Assembly: GCA_030148645.1 (NCBI GenBank)
Contig: JASBTB010000014.1
Location: 1-64,000, forward strand
DNA length: 64,000 nucleotides
Direction: 5' to 3'
Origin: Demequina sp.
GTDB lineage: Bacteria > Actinomycetota > Actinomycetes > Actinomycetales > Demequinaceae
Part shown: piece after piece, positions 19,720-31,291 of the stretch
Layout of the letters: each line of letters begins with the position of its first letter
Numbering within the stretch: the stretch's first letter is position 1
Notes under the pieces: model-generated
Database searches by the model: none
Seen by the model: only the letters and a program-made list of their open reading frames with translations
What the model was told of the DNA's origin: nothing
Position numbers and translations under genes: made by a program

Positions 19720-22700
19720 GTGAGCGACGCCCGCTACCCGTTGCATCGTCCCACCGGACAGATTGTTCCGTCCCCCAGTTTTCCCCTGCTGGAGGAGGAC
19801 GTCCTGGCGTATTGGAAGAGCGATGGCACGTTTCAGGCGTCGATCGACAACCGGCACGAGGCGCAAGAGTTTGTCTTCTACGATGGCCCGCCGTTTGCCA
19901 ACGGGCTACCGCACTACGGCCATCTCCTGACCGGCTACGCCAAGGACGTCGTCCCACGCTTTGAGACGATGCGGGGCAAGAGGGTCGAACGCCGCTTCGG
20001 TTGGGATACCCATGGGCTTCCGGCCGAACTCGAGGCCGAGCGAATCCTCGGCATCACCGACAAGTCGCAGATTGACGAGATGGGCATTGCCGCGTTCAAC
20101 AAGGCGTGCCGCGACTCGGTGCTGAAGTACACCGACGAGTGGGAGGCCTACGTCACGCGTCAGGCTCGCTGGGTGGACTTCGAGAACGACTACAAGACGC
20201 TCGACGTCACGTTCATGGAGTCCGTGATCTGGGGCTTCAAGCAGTTGTACGACAAGGGCCTCGCGTACGAGGGCTACCGCGTGCTGCCGTATTGCTGGCG
20301 CGACGAGACGCCGCTGTCCAACCATGAGTTGCGCATGGACGAAGACGTGTACGCCGACCGCCAAGACCCCGCGCTCACGGTGCTCCTGCCGCTGGTCGAC
20401 GCGCCCGGCGATCTTGCTGGCGCATCGGTGCTTGTGTGGACGACGACGCCGTGGACGCTGCCGTCCAACCTGGCCGCAGCAGTGGGGCCAGACATCGACT
20501 ACTCGGTGGTGGTGGCCTCGGAAGGCCCGTTCGCGGGCCGCACCCTCGTGTTGGCGACCGGTCGCGTGGCCGCCTACGCCCGCGAACTCGGGGCCGATGT
20601 CGAGGTGGTGGCGACGGTCAAGGGCCCCGACCTCGTGGGCCTACGCTACGACCCGCCGTTCGGCTACTTCGCGGGCCACCCCCACGCGCACCGGATTGTC
20701 TCGGCCGACTTCGTGACGACGCAGGACGGCACGGGTATCGTGCACCTTGCCCCCGCCTTTGGAGAGGATGACATGGCGGTGTGCGCCCAGGTGGGCATCG
20801 AACCCGTCATCCCGATCGACTCCAAGGGACGCTTCACCAGTGAAGTAACGGACTATGTAGACCAGCAGGTGTTCGACGCGAACGCGAACATCATCCGGGA
20901 CCTCAAGGCCGCGGGCAAAGTGCTGCGCCATGAGACTTACAATCACAGCTACCCGCATTGCTGGCGTTGCCGCAACCCTCTGATCTACCGCGCGATCGGC
21001 TCCTGGTTCGTGCGCGTCACCGAGTTCCGCGACCGGATGGTCGAACTCAACCAGCAGATCACCTGGGTGCCGGAGCACATCAAGGACGGCCAATTCGGCC
21101 ACTGGCTCGCGGGCGCGCGAGATTGGTCCATCAGCCGCAACCGCTACTGGGGCACGCCCATCCCGGTCTGGGTGAGCGACGACCCGGAGCACCCACGCAT
21201 CGACGTGTATGGCTCCCTCGACGAGATCGAACGAGACTTTGGCCGATTGCCGCTGAACGAGGCCGGCGAGCCGGACCTGCATCGTCCGTACATTGATGAC
21301 CTCACGCGCCCCAATCCCGACGACCCCACCGGTGCCTCGACGATGCGCCGCATCTGCGACGTGCTGGACGTGTGGTTCGACTCCGGCTCGATGCCGTTCG
21401 CACAGGTGCACTACCCGTTCGAGAATCAGGAGTGGTTCGACAGCCACTACCCCGGCGACTTCATCGTCGAGTACATCGGCCAGACCCGCGGCTGGTTCTA
21501 CACGCTGCACGCGCTCGCCACCGCGATCTTCGACCGCCCCAGCTTCAAGACGTGTGTGAGCCACGGCGTCGTGCTGGGAAGCGACGGCCGCAAGATGTCC
21601 AAATCCCTGCGCAACTACCCGGACGTCAACGAGGTGTTCCACCGCGACGGCTCGGACGCGATGCGCTGGTTCCTCATGTCCTCGCCCATCCTGCGCGGCG
21701 GCAACTTGATCGTGACCGAGGAAGGCATCCGCGAGGGCGTGCGCCAGGTGATGCTGCCCCTGTGGAGCACGTACTACTTCTTCACCCTGTACGCGGGAGC
21801 CGCCAACGGCGGCGCTGGCGTGCTCGGCAAGGCCGTGGACGACGCGCGGGTCGCCTCGCTTCCCGTCATGGACCGCTACGTGCTGGCCAAGACGGCCGAA
21901 CTGGTGCGAACCGTCACGGAGCAGATGGAGGCGTTTGACGTTCCGGGCGCCTCCGAAGCGCTTGCGCAGTACATGGACCTGCTCACAAATTGGTACGTGC
22001 GCACCCAGCGCGACCGGTTCTGGGACGAGGACGCCGACGCGTTCGACACCCTCTACACGGTGCTCGAGACCGTGACGCGCTTGGCGGCGCCGCTGCTGCC
22101 GCTCACCACAGAAGAGATCTGGCGCGGGCTCACCGGCGGGCGGTCGGTTCACCTCACCGACTACGCGGTGGTGTCCGAGGCATGGGTGGACCACAGCCTT
22201 GGTGCAGCGATGGACCAGGTGCGCGAGGTCGTGTCCGTCGCCCACGCCGTGCGCAAGAAGGCGCAGATTCGGGTGCGCCAACCGCTCGCGGCGCTCGACG
22301 TGGCGGTGGGCTCCCCGGAGGAGTTGGCAACCTACGCCGACCTCATCGCCGCCGAACTCAACATCAAGGACGTGCGCCTGCTGACCGTCGATGAGTTCAC
22401 GGCCGCAAACCTCGTCGAGCGGCGCCTTACCGTCAACGCCCGCGCGGCCGGCCCGCGCATCGGCAAATCCGTTCAGGACGCCATCAAGGGTTCCAAGACG
22501 GGCGACTGGTCCGAGGCCGACGGCGTGGTCACGTCCGGCGGCGTCGTCCTCGAGGCGCCCGAGTACGAGCTCGCCACCGTCATCGGTGGTCAGACGGACG
22601 ACGCCGTGGCGGCGGCGGTGCTACCCTCCGGCGGCTTCGTGGCGCTCGACACGGCGCTCACCCCGGAATTGGAAGGCGAGGGCTATGCGCGCGACCTGAT

Positions 22701-22890
22701 CCGCTCGATCCAGGACACGCGCAAGGCGGCGGGTCTCCATGTGGGCGACCGCATCGCGCTGACGCTCACGGTGCCCGAAGATCGGGTTGCCGCTGTGGAA
22801 AGACACCGCGACCTCATCGCGGCAGAGGTGCTGGCCACGGTGTGCGAGGTGTCGGCTGGCGAGGAGGCGATCGTGGTGGCGCGCACGTAA
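19720..22890 (+). CDS. ileS: Isoleucyl-tRNA synthetase
   Basis: [26 protein letters not shown], class I aaRS; preceded by T-box. Confidence 0.96.
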   Translation: MSDARYPLHRPTGQIVPSPSFPLLEEDVLAYWKSDGTFQASIDNRHEAQEFVFYDGPPFANGLPHYGHLLTGYAKDVVPRFETMRGKRVERRFGWDTHGLPAELEAERILGITDKSQIDEMGIAAFNKACRDSVLKYTDEWEAYVTRQARWVDFENDYKTLDVTFMESVIWGFKQLYDKGLAYEGYRVLPYCWRDETPLSNHELRMDEDVYADRQDPALTVLLPLVDAPGDLAGASVLVWTTTPWTLPSNLAAAVGPDIDYSVVVASEGPFAGRTLVLATGRVAAYARELGADVEVVATVKGPDLVGLRYDPPFGYFAGHPHAHRIVSADFVTTQDGTGIVHLAPAFGEDDMAVCAQVGIEPVIPIDSKGRFTSEVTDYVDQQVFDANANIIRDLKAAGKVLRHETYNHSYPHCWRCRNPLIYRAIGSWFVRVTEFRDRMVELNQQITWVPEHIKDGQFGHWLAGARDWSISRNRYWGTPIPVWVSDDPEHPRIDVYGSLDEIERDFGRLPLNEAGEPDLHRPYIDDLTRPNPDDPTGASTMRRICDVLDVWFDSGSMPFAQVHYPFENQEWFDSHYPGDFIVEYIGQTRGWFYTLHALATAIFDRPSFKTCVSHGVVLGSDGRKMSKSLRNYPDVNEVFHRDGSDAMRWFLMSSPILRGGNLIVTEEGIREGVRQVMLPLWSTYYFFTLYAGAANGGAGVLGKAVDDARVASLPVMDRYVLAKTAELVRTVTEQMEAFDVPGASEALAQYMDLLTNWYVRTQRDRFWDEDADAFDTLYTVLETVTRLAAPLLPLTTEEIWRGLTGGRSVHLTDYAVVSEAWVDHSLGAAMDQVREVVSVAHAVRKKAQIRVRQPLAALDVAVGSPEELATYADLIAAELNIKDVRLLTVDEFTAANLVERRLTVNARAAGPRIGKSVQDAIKGSKTGDWSEADGVVTSGGVVLEAPEYELATVIGGQTDDAVAAAVLPSGGFVALDTALTPELEGEGYARDLIRSIQDTRKAAGLHVGDRIALTLTVPEDRVAAVERHRDLIAAEVLATVCEVSAGEEAIVVART

Positions 22891-23188
22891 TGGACCACAT
22901 GATCTTTCGCGGTGTCGGTGCAGCGCTGCCCGTCGTTTCGCGCCACTTCCGCGTTCGTACCGGTCTCAACGCACGGTGGGGCGGCTCAGGGCGACAGTGG
23001 GCCGGCGTGAGGCACCATGCCGGTCGCTGCACATCTCCGACACCTGTGCACGAGGGGTCTATGCTCATGCGTCTACGTTCCCTACCCTCATCGTCACGGG
23101 CGCAGGTGTCGCGGGCCGGATCGCACGGACCGGATTGCGGCGGCGGGGCACAGGGCGCGCGCTGCGACCACGACTGAAAGGAGTCCTC

Positions 23189-24139
23189 GTGAATCCCCAT
23201 CCGCGTCGCCACAGCGCAGCGCCGTCCACGCCGGTCACGTACCCGACGCTTGAGGAGGTGGTGGGTGCCACACCCCTGGTGCGCTTGCAACGGCTCGCGC
23301 CAGCCAATGGGAGCGTCGTCTTGGCAAAACTCGAGGGCAATAATCCCGCGGGATCCGTCAAGGACAGACCCGCCTTTGGCATGCTGGCCGACGCAGAGCA
23401 GACCGGAAGGCTGCGACCGGGTGGAACGCTGGTGGAGGCGACGTCGGGCAACACCGGGATCGCCTTGGCCGCGGCGGCCGCGGCCAAGGACTATCGCATG
23501 GTCCTCGTCATGCCTGCCGGGTCGTCGCGCGAGCGGCTCGGGGCCATGCGCGCCTACGGGGCCGAGGTGATCGAGACGCCGCGCGAACTTGGCATGGAGC
23601 ACGCCAGGGATGTTGCGCAGCAGTACGCGGCGGACCACGCAGCGTTGCGCCTCGACCAATTCGCGAACCCCGCGAACCCCGCCTCGCACTACGCCACGAC
23701 AGGCGTCGAGATCTGGGAGCAGACGCGCGCAACCGTGACCCACGTGGTCAGCGCGATGGGCACCACGGGTACAATCACGGGCGTGTCTCGGGTACTCAAA
23801 GAGAGATCCGACACCGTCGCAGTGGTGGGCGTTCAACCCGAAGAGGGTTCGCAAATCCCCGGCATCCGAGCGTGGTCCCGCGAGTACCTTCCCTCGATTT
23901 ACGACCCGACGCACATCGACGAGATTCGCCGAGTGAGCGCCGCCCGCGCCACGGAAATGACGCGCTCCCTCGCCGCGCGGGAGGGGCTTCTCGTGGGGAT
24001 GAGTACCGGCGGGGCTGCAGCCATCGCACTCGATTTGGCTGGCGAGTTTCCCGGATCCACCGTCGTCTTCATCGCATGCGATCGGGGTGACCGCTACCTG
24101 TCGACGTCACTTTTCGACGACGCGGGGCCGACCACGTAG
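23189..24139 (+). CDS. Cysteine synthase (PLP-dependent)
   Basis: LEGNNPAGSVKDRPAFGM, EATSGNTGIALAAAAA, GTTGTITGVSRVLKE; AAAGGAG precedes GTG. Confidence 0.92.
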   Translation: MNPHPRRHSAAPSTPVTYPTLEEVVGATPLVRLQRLAPANGSVVLAKLEGNNPAGSVKDRPAFGMLADAEQTGRLRPGGTLVEATSGNTGIALAAAAAAKDYRMVLVMPAGSSRERLGAMRAYGAEVIETPRELGMEHARDVAQQYAADHAALRLDQFANPANPASHYATTGVEIWEQTRATVTHVVSAMGTTGTITGVSRVLKERSDTVAVVGVQPEEGSQIPGIRAWSREYLPSIYDPTHIDEIRRVSAARATEMTRSLAAREGLLVGMSTGGAAAIALDLAGEFPGSTVVFIACDRGDRYLSTSLFDDAGPTT

Positions 24140-24277
24140 TCGCCGTGGGCTTCCTACTGGGGTGTGGTCGCCCAGGCCTAGCGTGCGACGGTGCACGCGG
24201 CACGGGTCACGACGCGGCGTCGATGCTACTCGTCGCAGCGTTACCGTGACCCGGTGGCGCATGGGAGAGTAGTGACC

Positions 24278-25672
24278 ATGAGCGAAGCCGAACTCGGCGG
24301 CCTCGGCCTCGAACAGGCCGAGCGCGAAATCTACGCCCAGATTCTGTCCCGTAACCCGGAACACGACTTCGAGCCCACCCTCGAGCGTGTTCTTGAGGCA
24401 TGCACCCTGCTGGGCGACCCCCAGCATGCTTACAAGGTCGTTCATCTGACAGGCACCAATGGCAAGACCTCGACGGCGCGGATGACGGAGTCGCTCGTGC
24501 GCGCGCACGGGCTGCGCACCGGGCTATTCACGTCACCGCACCTCAGTTCGGTGCGCGAACGCATCGCGATCGATGGCGAACCGATCAGCCAAGAGGCCTT
24601 CGTGCGCTTGTGGTCGGAGGTGGCCCCGTTCATCCGGATCGTCGACGCGCGATCCGCAGATGCGGGCGGCCCACGCATGAGTTTCTTCGAGGTGTTGACG
24701 GTGCTCGCCTTCGCGGCCTTTGCCGACGCCCCGGTGGACGTCGCCGTGATCGAGGTGGGCATGGGCGGAATCTGGGACGCCACCAACGTCGCCGACGCCG
24801 ACGTTGCGGTCATCGGGCCCATCGCGCTCGACCATGAACGGTGGTTGGGTGCCTCGCTGGCAGAGATCGCGGCCGAGAAGGCTGGCATTGTGAAGCCGAA
24901 CTCGGTGGCAGTCGTCGCGGAGCAGGCGCACGTTGCGATGGAAATCGTCGCGGCCACGCTGCCGCAAGCGCGCGCCGTGATCCGCGAGGGCGAGGATCTT
25001 GAGGTGGTGGACCGCGCCGCCGCGGTCGGCGGGCAACTGCTGACCGTGCGCACCCCGGCCGCGACGTACGAGGGAGTGTACGTGCCGCTCCTTGGCGCTC
25101 ACCAGGCGCGCAACGCCAGCATGGCGCTCGCCGCAGTAGAGGCGCTGCTGGCAGACGGAGGCGAGTTGCAGTCGCTCGCGGGGGACACTGTCGAGGCCGG
25201 ATTCGCCGCCGTGACGTCGCCTGGCCGACTCGAGATTGTGCGCACCTCGCCCACGATTGTGGTGGACGCCGCGCACAATCCACACGGCATCGGCGCGCTT
25301 GTCGAGGCCATGGAAGAGTCATTCGCCTTCTCCACCCTCGTGGGGGTGGTGGCCGTGCTCGACGACAAGGACGCCGACGGAATCCTTGCGGGCCTCGATT
25401 CGCTCCTGGACAGCGTGGTCGTGACCAGGTCGAGTTCCCCACGGGCCATCGATCCCGAGGAACTTGCGCGCGTGGCCGCGACGCACTTTGGCGAGCACCG
25501 CGTGGTGACTGCCGCCGACGTGCCGAGCGCGCTCGACGCCGCTGTGCAGCGAGCGGAGCGCGACGACGACATGGGCGGGGGAGTCCTGGTGGTGGGCTCG
25601 ATCACCTTGGTGGCCGACGCCAGAGTGCTGTTGGGCGTGGACTCGTTGCCGCGCCACGGTGCGCGCTCATGA
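24278..25672 (+). CDS. folC: Folylpolyglutamate synthase / dihydrofolate synthase
   Basis: VVHLTGTNGKTSTARMTESLVRAHGLRTGLFTSPHLSSVRERI; VVDAAHNPHG. Confidence 0.94.
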   Translation: MSEAELGGLGLEQAEREIYAQILSRNPEHDFEPTLERVLEACTLLGDPQHAYKVVHLTGTNGKTSTARMTESLVRAHGLRTGLFTSPHLSSVRERIAIDGEPISQEAFVRLWSEVAPFIRIVDARSADAGGPRMSFFEVLTVLAFAAFADAPVDVAVIEVGMGGIWDATNVADADVAVIGPIALDHERWLGASLAEIAAEKAGIVKPNSVAVVAEQAHVAMEIVAATLPQARAVIREGEDLEVVDRAAAVGGQLLTVRTPAATYEGVYVPLLGAHQARNASMALAAVEALLADGGELQSLAGDTVEAGFAAVTSPGRLEIVRTSPTIVVDAAHNPHGIGALVEAMEESFAFSTLVGVVAVLDDKDADGILAGLDSLLDSVVVTRSSSPRAIDPEELARVAATHFGEHRVVTAADVPSALDAAVQRAERDDDMGGGVLVVGSITLVADARVLLGVDSLPRHGARS

Positions 25673-26076
25673 CCCACGGCGAGGTGCCCCGTAGGCAGCG
25701 ACCGGCACTTGTGGTCTTCACGCAGACCACACTGCTACTTGAGTCGCTCGCGACCTTCTTCGCTATGCTCGTCACGTGGGGCCTTGGTCGCGCAAGCGTG
25801 GTCGATGTGTCCACCGGGGCGGTATGGGTGGCCGGATCTGCGCTCGCCGCCGCCTTCGCCTTCGCCTCGGGTCGAGCCAACACACGATGGGGCCGGATTC
25901 TGGGTTGGGTCCTGCATATCCCCCTCGTCGCGGGAGGGCTGTGGGTACCCGCGATCGCGTTCGTGGGCCTCATGTTCTTAGGGCTCTATGCGCTCGGCGT
26001 GCGGCTCGGTGCGCGGATCGACAAGGAACGGGCCCAGCACGCCGCTGGCGACGGCGTGCAGGGAGGAACGACGTGA
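25669..26076 (+). CDS. DUF4233-type membrane protein
   Basis: Small TM protein overlapping the folC stop; conserved actinobacterial folC neighbour. Confidence 0.7.
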   Translation: MTHGEVPRRQRPALVVFTQTTLLLESLATFFAMLVTWGLGRASVVDVSTGAVWVAGSALAAAFAFASGRANTRWGRILGWVLHIPLVAGGLWVPAIAFVGLMFLGLYALGVRLGARIDKERAQHAAGDGVQGGTT

Positions 26077-26552
26077 GCGGCTTTCTCGCTCGCATGGCAG
26101 TGGCGTTTGCTGTCGCCGCTGTGGGGCTCAGCATGGTCTTCTACTCGTTTGAGCGCCTGTCGTTGATCCAATTGGCCCACACCCTTGACCAAGGTGACGG
26201 CCGCTCTCCCGCTACCGTGCAGATGTCCCTGTTCGTCGGCCTGGCGCTCCTCAACCTTGCCGCGTTCTTCGCACTGTTTCAGTGGGCGCACTTCTTAAGA
26301 GAATTCCCCAGGACTCCGCAGGCGCCCGTGTGGCTCCTGGTCGGGTTGCTCTTGCTCGGCGGAGGTGCCATGGTGTGGGCCCTGGCCACACATGCTAGTT
26401 GGTTGCGTACGCTGGACGAGGCGCCGCTGAGCGTTCACTGGGGCTACATCGTCTGGCAAGTGGTGGCCGCCATGCTGGTACTCATGCCGCTCGTGTTGTT
26501 GGGCGCGCGATGGTCGCCCGGCTACAAGCACCAGCCGAACCCAGCGCTGTAG
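26073..26552 (+). CDS. Hypothetical membrane protein
   Basis: Four hydrophobic segments; GTGA overlap with upstream gene. Confidence 0.55.
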   Translation: MSGFLARMAVAFAVAAVGLSMVFYSFERLSLIQLAHTLDQGDGRSPATVQMSLFVGLALLNLAAFFALFQWAHFLREFPRTPQAPVWLLVGLLLLGGGAMVWALATHASWLRTLDEAPLSVHWGYIVWQVVAAMLVLMPLVLLGARWSPGYKHQPNPAL

Positions 26553-26570
26553 GCGCGGACTCGCCGGAAG

Positions 26571-27122
26571 TCAGACGGTGAGCGCCGCGTGGACCTCGTA
26601 GTCCGCCAGCACATCGCGACCGGGCAATGCGGTGATCTCCATGAGGAAGGCGAAAGATACCGACGCGGCTCCCGCTCGGGTCAACAGGTCGGCGACCGCG
26701 CCAGCGGTGCCTCCCGTGGCCAACACGTCATCGATCACGAGGACTCGTTTGCCGTCGATCCCGTCGGGATTGAAAGTGAGTTCAGATGTGCCATACTCGA
26801 TCGTCGCGTCGGCCTCAAGCAACTCTCCTGGCAGTTTGCCCTTTTTGCGCACCATCGTGAGACCCACGCCCAGATCCTGCGCAATCACGGGCGCAAAGAT
26901 AAATCCGCGCGCATCACCACCCGCGACGAGGTCGACGCCCTCGCCGGATGGTGGGGTCAGGGCGTCGCATGCGGCGCGGAAACGCTCGGGGCTCGCCAGG
27001 ATTGGCGCGATGTCGTAGAAAAGGATGCCCTCCACCGGAAAGTCGGGGTACATGGCGAAATCGTCGAGCGTGATTATGGAGCCATCCTGGCCGAGCCGGG
27101 AACCCGTTAGGCTCGCGTGCAT
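26571..27122 (-). CDS. apt: Adenine phosphoribosyltransferase
   Basis: YPDFPVEGILFYDIAPIL, GGDARGFIFAPVIAQDLGVGLTMVRKKGKLPGE, VLVIDDVLATGGTAGAV. Confidence 0.94.
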   Translation of the reverse strand: MHASLTGSRLGQDGSIITLDDFAMYPDFPVEGILFYDIAPILASPERFRAACDALTPPSGEGVDLVAGGDARGFIFAPVIAQDLGVGLTMVRKKGKLPGELLEADATIEYGTSELTFNPDGIDGKRVLVIDDVLATGGTAGAVADLLTRAGAASVSFAFLMEITALPGRDVLADYEVHAALTV

Positions 27123-27540
27123 GACAGAACGCACCCTGATTCTTGTGAAGCCTGACGGCGTGAAGCGCGGCCTGGCAGGGGAGATCCTGCGCCGCATCGA
27201 AGCGAAGGGCTACACGCTCGTTGCGGTCCACTTGCGCACGGCCACCGAGGATGTGCTGGCCAGGCACTACGCTGAGCACGTCGGTAAGCCGTTCTACGAG
27301 CCGCTCGTCGAATTCATGATGTCCGGACCGTCCCTCGCCGTCATCGCAGAAGGCGACCGTGTGATCGAAGGCTTCCGCGCGCTCGCGGGCCCCACGGACC
27401 CCACGACGGCGCCACCGGGGACGATTCGCGGGGACCTTGGCCGGCAGTGGCCGACCACGGTGTTGCAGAACCTGGTGCACGGGTCGGATAGTTCGGCAAG
27501 CGCCGAGTTTGAGATCGGTGTGTGGTTTCCTTCCCTGTAG
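27121..27540 (+). CDS. ndk: Nucleoside diphosphate kinase
   Basis: MTERTLILVKPDGVKRGLAGEILRRIEAKGY; GDLG... and HGSDSSASAEFEI active-site region. Confidence 0.97.
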   Translation: MTERTLILVKPDGVKRGLAGEILRRIEAKGYTLVAVHLRTATEDVLARHYAEHVGKPFYEPLVEFMMSGPSLAVIAEGDRVIEGFRALAGPTDPTTAPPGTIRGDLGRQWPTTVLQNLVHGSDSSASAEFEIGVWFPSL

Positions 27541-27625
27541 GGACGATGTCGGTGGCCGCGGGCCGCAGCGCACCGGCGCTGTGGCGGTCGTCACTGGTGC
27601 GGTCGCCCTTCACTAGGCTTAGCCC

Positions 27626-30600
27626 GTGCATCTGAAGACGCTGACGCTGAGGGGATTCAAGTCCTTTGCCTCGGCGACAACTCTGGAGTTCGAGACCGGC
27701 ATCACCTGCGTCGTGGGTCCCAACGGGTCCGGAAAATCCAACGTGGTGGACGCCCTCGCGTGGGTCATGGGCGAGCAGGGCGCGAAGACGCTGCGGGGCG
27801 CAAACATGGCCGACGTCATCTTCGCAGGCACATCGGGACGCCCGCCGTTGGGCCGCGCAGAGGTATCGCTGACCATCGACAACGCCGATGGTGCGCTGCC
27901 CATCGAGTACTCGGAGGTGACGATCACCCGCACCCTGTTCCGTTCGGGCGGCTCCGAGTACGCGATCAACGGATCGTCGTGCAGGCTGCTCGATATCCAG
28001 GATCTGCTGTCCGACTCCGGCCTGGGTCGGGAGATGCACGTGATCGTCGGCCAGGGGCAACTCGATGCCGTGTTGCGCGCCACCCCGGAGGAACGCAGAC
28101 ACTTCATCGAGGAGGCGGCTGGCATCCTCAAGCATCGGCGGCGCAAAGACAAAGCATTGCGCAAACTCGATGCGATGCAAGGCAATGTGACCCGCATTCA
28201 GGACCTCACGGCCGAGATTCGCCGCCAATTGGGGCCGCTGGGCAGGCAGGCCGAGGTGGCACGTCAGGCACAAACCATTCAATCTCGCGTGCGCGATGCC
28301 ACCGCGCGGCTGCTTGCCGACGACATCGCCACCCTGGCCGCGGCGATGGCCGAGGAACGGGCCGACGAGTCGGCCCTGGCGCAGCGCCGGGCTCAGGTGG
28401 AGCAGGCGCTCGCGCAGCACCGCAGCACCCTCGCGGAACTGGAGCGCGCGTCGGCCGAGGCGACGCCCGCGCTGACGCGCGCCAACGACACGTTCTACCG
28501 GCTGTCATCGATCCGCGAACGGCTACGAAACTTGGGTGAGCTCGCGCAGGAGCGGGTCCGGGTGCTCGGCTCGTCCACGGACTCGACGCCGCCCACTGAC
28601 CTGGTCGATCTCGCCGAGCAACTGGAGCGGGCGCACGCCGCACATGAGGAACTCGACGCGCAGGTGCGCGACGCCGCCGAGGCTCTCGACAGGGCACAGG
28701 TCGCGCGCAGCGAGGCGGAGCGCACCGCCGAGACCTCCGAGCACCATCTCGCCACCTTGTTGCGTTCCGTGGCCGACCGTCGCGAGGGCGTCGCTCGGCT
28801 TGCGGGGGATGTGGCGGCGAGACGGTCGCGGATCGAAGCCATGGAGGCCGAGATCGGCCGCCTGCGAGAGGCCCAAGCGCACGCGGACAAGCGTGCCCAC
28901 GAGGCGACGACCGAGTTTCAGCGCCTGGAGACCACCGTCGCCGATGTCGAGCGCGGCGAGGAGGATCTCGACCTGGCGCATGAGGGCGCCGTGGAGGCGT
29001 GGGACGCCGCCAAGGAGCACCTGGAGGACGTGAAGCAGCGGCTGCGCGAGGCGCAGCGGCAACGGGACACGTGGTCGGCGAAGGTGGAGGCGCTCAGCCT
29101 GTCGCTCGTACGCAAGGACGGGCTAGGCGAACTCCTTGCGGCGGGTGTCAGATCCGTGCGGGGCACCGTCGCTTCTGTTATCGAAGTTACCGACGGCGCG
29201 CAGGACGCGATCGCGGCCGCGTTGGGGCCCCTCGCGGAGGCCGCCGCCGTCAATTCGGTCGGAGACGCGGTCGACGCGATCCGCTGGCTACGCGACGAGG
29301 ACGCCGGGCGTGCGCGTTTTGTGGTGGCGGATGCCGACGCCCCGGTGATCAACCCACGCATCGACTTGCCCGTAGGTGTGCAGTGGGCCTCCGAGTTCAT
29401 TTCGGGCTCGGATGCGTTTGCGACGACGGTGCGGTCCCTGGTGTCGGGCGTGGCGGTCGTGGAGGACCTCGCGGCCGCGCGTTCATTGGTGATGGCACAT
29501 CGGGATGTGGCGGCCGTGACAAGGCGTGGTGACCTGCTTGGCTCGCGTACCGCGTCCGGTGGCGCGGGGGGTGCCCCCAGCATCATGCACCTACAGGCCG
29601 CGTACGACGACGCCTGCGCTGGGCGCGATCGGGCGGCCCGCCTCATCGAGGAGGCACTGTTCGAGCAGCGCACGGCCGCGGAGGCCGAGGCTCAGGCACG
29701 GGAGGGGCACGATGCCACGCTCGGTCGGCTGAATGAGTCGGATGCCCGCATGGCCGCGGTTGCGGAGCAACTGGGCCACCTGTCCGCCACCGCGCGGTCG
29801 GCCCGCGCGGATGCGGCACGGCTTGCCTCGCAGGTGGAGCAGGCGAGCGCGCGCATCGCGCGCGACGAGGAGGAGCTTGCCGCCCTGGTGCAAAGGCTGG
29901 ACGCCGCGCAGGCCGAGCCCGAGCAGACTGAGGCGGACACGGCCGCCGCTCAGCGCCAACGCGATGCCGATGCGGCGGCGGCCCAGCAGGCGCGCGCCAA
30001 CGAGATGGAGGCGCGCCTCGCGCTGCGCACCGGTGAGGAGCGTTCACGAGCTCTGGTGGCCAGGGCGGAGAGCCTCGAGCGCACGGTGTCCGCGGAGCGG
30101 GACGCGCGGGCGAGGGCTCAGGAGGCCGCTCAGCGGCGGGAGCGCCAGGCGAAAGCGGCGCGCGAGGTCATTGCCGGGGTCCAGGCCACGATGCCGTACA
30201 TGGACACGGCCGTCGCGAAGGCGGACGACGCTCGCGCACAGGTTGAGGCCACCCGCGCGCAACGTACGGCGTCGCTTTCCGAGGTGCGCATCCAGGTCGA
30301 CCAACTCACTGGCGAGCACGCGCGGCTGACGGACGAGTCGCATCGCGACGAGGTGGCGCGCGCTCAGCAACAGGTACGCCTGGAGCAGTTGCAGGTGCGT
30401 GCCGTTGACGAGTTGGGTCTCGACCCGGAACAACTCGTCGCCGAGTTTGGTCCGCATCACGACGTGCCTGTTGTCAGCGACGCGGGTGACGAGGAGTTCG
30501 AGCCGTTTGTGCGCGAGGTCGTCGAGAAGCGGCTGCGTGCCGCGCAGCGTGCCATGGGGCAACTGGGACGCGTCAACCCCCTTGCGCTCGAGGAATTTGC

Positions 30601-31165
30601 GGCGCTGGAGGAGCGTCACAAGTTTCTTCAGGACCAGCTGGCCGACATCAAGTCCTCGCGCGAGGACCTCCTGGCCATCGTCACGGAGATCGATCAGCGG
30701 GTTGAGAAGATCTTCGGCGAGGCCTTCGCCGACACGGCCACACAGTTCGAGCGCATTTTTCCGCGGCTGTTCCCGGGCGGCGAAGGCAGACTCGTGCTCA
30801 CGGACCCGAAGAACATGCTGGAGACCGGCATCGAGGTGGAGGCGCGACCGGCTGGAAAGAAGGTCAAACGGCTCTCACTCCTGTCGGGTGGCGAACGCTC
30901 ACTCACGGCGGTGGCGTTGTTGGTGTCGATCTTCAAGGCACGCCCCAGCCCGTTCTACGTCATGGACGAGGTGGAGGCGGCCCTGGACGACACCAACCTG
31001 GGCCGCCTGCTGGGTATCTTCAGGGAACTTCGCGACGATTCCCAATTGATCATCATCACCCACCAGAAGCGCACGATGGAGGTCGCGGACGCGCTGTATG
31101 GCATCACGATGCGCGGCGACGGGGTCACCACCGTGGTCAGTCAGCGCATGGAGGCCCACTCGTAG
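27626..31165 (+). CDS. smc: Chromosome segregation protein SMC
   Basis: GFKSFASATTLEF, GPNGSGKSNVVDALAWVMGEQ, LLSGGERSLTAVALLVSIF, YVMDEVEAALDDTN. Confidence 0.97.
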   Translation: MHLKTLTLRGFKSFASATTLEFETGITCVVGPNGSGKSNVVDALAWVMGEQGAKTLRGANMADVIFAGTSGRPPLGRAEVSLTIDNADGALPIEYSEVTITRTLFRSGGSEYAINGSSCRLLDIQDLLSDSGLGREMHVIVGQGQLDAVLRATPEERRHFIEEAAGILKHRRRKDKALRKLDAMQGNVTRIQDLTAEIRRQLGPLGRQAEVARQAQTIQSRVRDATARLLADDIATLAAAMAEERADESALAQRRAQVEQALAQHRSTLAELERASAEATPALTRANDTFYRLSSIRERLRNLGELAQERVRVLGSSTDSTPPTDLVDLAEQLERAHAAHEELDAQVRDAAEALDRAQVARSEAERTAETSEHHLATLLRSVADRREGVARLAGDVAARRSRIEAMEAEIGRLREAQAHADKRAHEATTEFQRLETTVADVERGEEDLDLAHEGAVEAWDAAKEHLEDVKQRLREAQRQRDTWSAKVEALSLSLVRKDGLGELLAAGVRSVRGTVASVIEVTDGAQDAIAAALGPLAEAAAVNSVGDAVDAIRWLRDEDAGRARFVVADADAPVINPRIDLPVGVQWASEFISGSDAFATTVRSLVSGVAVVEDLAAARSLVMAHRDVAAVTRRGDLLGSRTASGGAGGAPSIMHLQAAYDDACAGRDRAARLIEEALFEQRTAAEAEAQAREGHDATLGRLNESDARMAAVAEQLGHLSATARSARADAARLASQVEQASARIARDEEELAALVQRLDAAQAEPEQTEADTAAAQRQRDADAAAAQQARANEMEARLALRTGEERSRALVARAESLERTVSAERDARARAQEAAQRRERQAKAAREVIAGVQATMPYMDTAVAKADDARAQVEATRAQRTASLSEVRIQVDQLTGEHARLTDESHRDEVARAQQQVRLEQLQVRAVDELGLDPEQLVAEFGPHHDVPVVSDAGDEEFEPFVREVVEKRLRAAQRAMGQLGRVNPLALEEFAALEERHKFLQDQLADIKSSREDLLAIVTEIDQRVEKIFGEAFADTATQFERIFPRLFPGGEGRLVLTDPKNMLETGIEVEARPAGKKVKRLSLLSGGERSLTAVALLVSIFKARPSPFYVMDEVEAALDDTNLGRLLGIFRELRDDSQLIIITHQKRTMEVADALYGITMRGDGVTTVVSQRMEAHS

Positions 31166-31291
31166 CGATCGGCGGGAACCTCGCCGTCCCCGATGCGTTG
31201 TACGTGGTGGACAGGTGGAGTGGGCCCGCGTGTCAGATCCTCTCAACGGCGAGGGTAGTATGTACCAAATGTTCGGTATGGAGGGTCGCCG

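Noticed and set aside
20641-22281. 546-aa minus-strand ORF opposite ileS
   Set aside because: Shadow ORF of a clear aminoacyl-tRNA synthetase; no recognisable domain and His/Arg-rich composition
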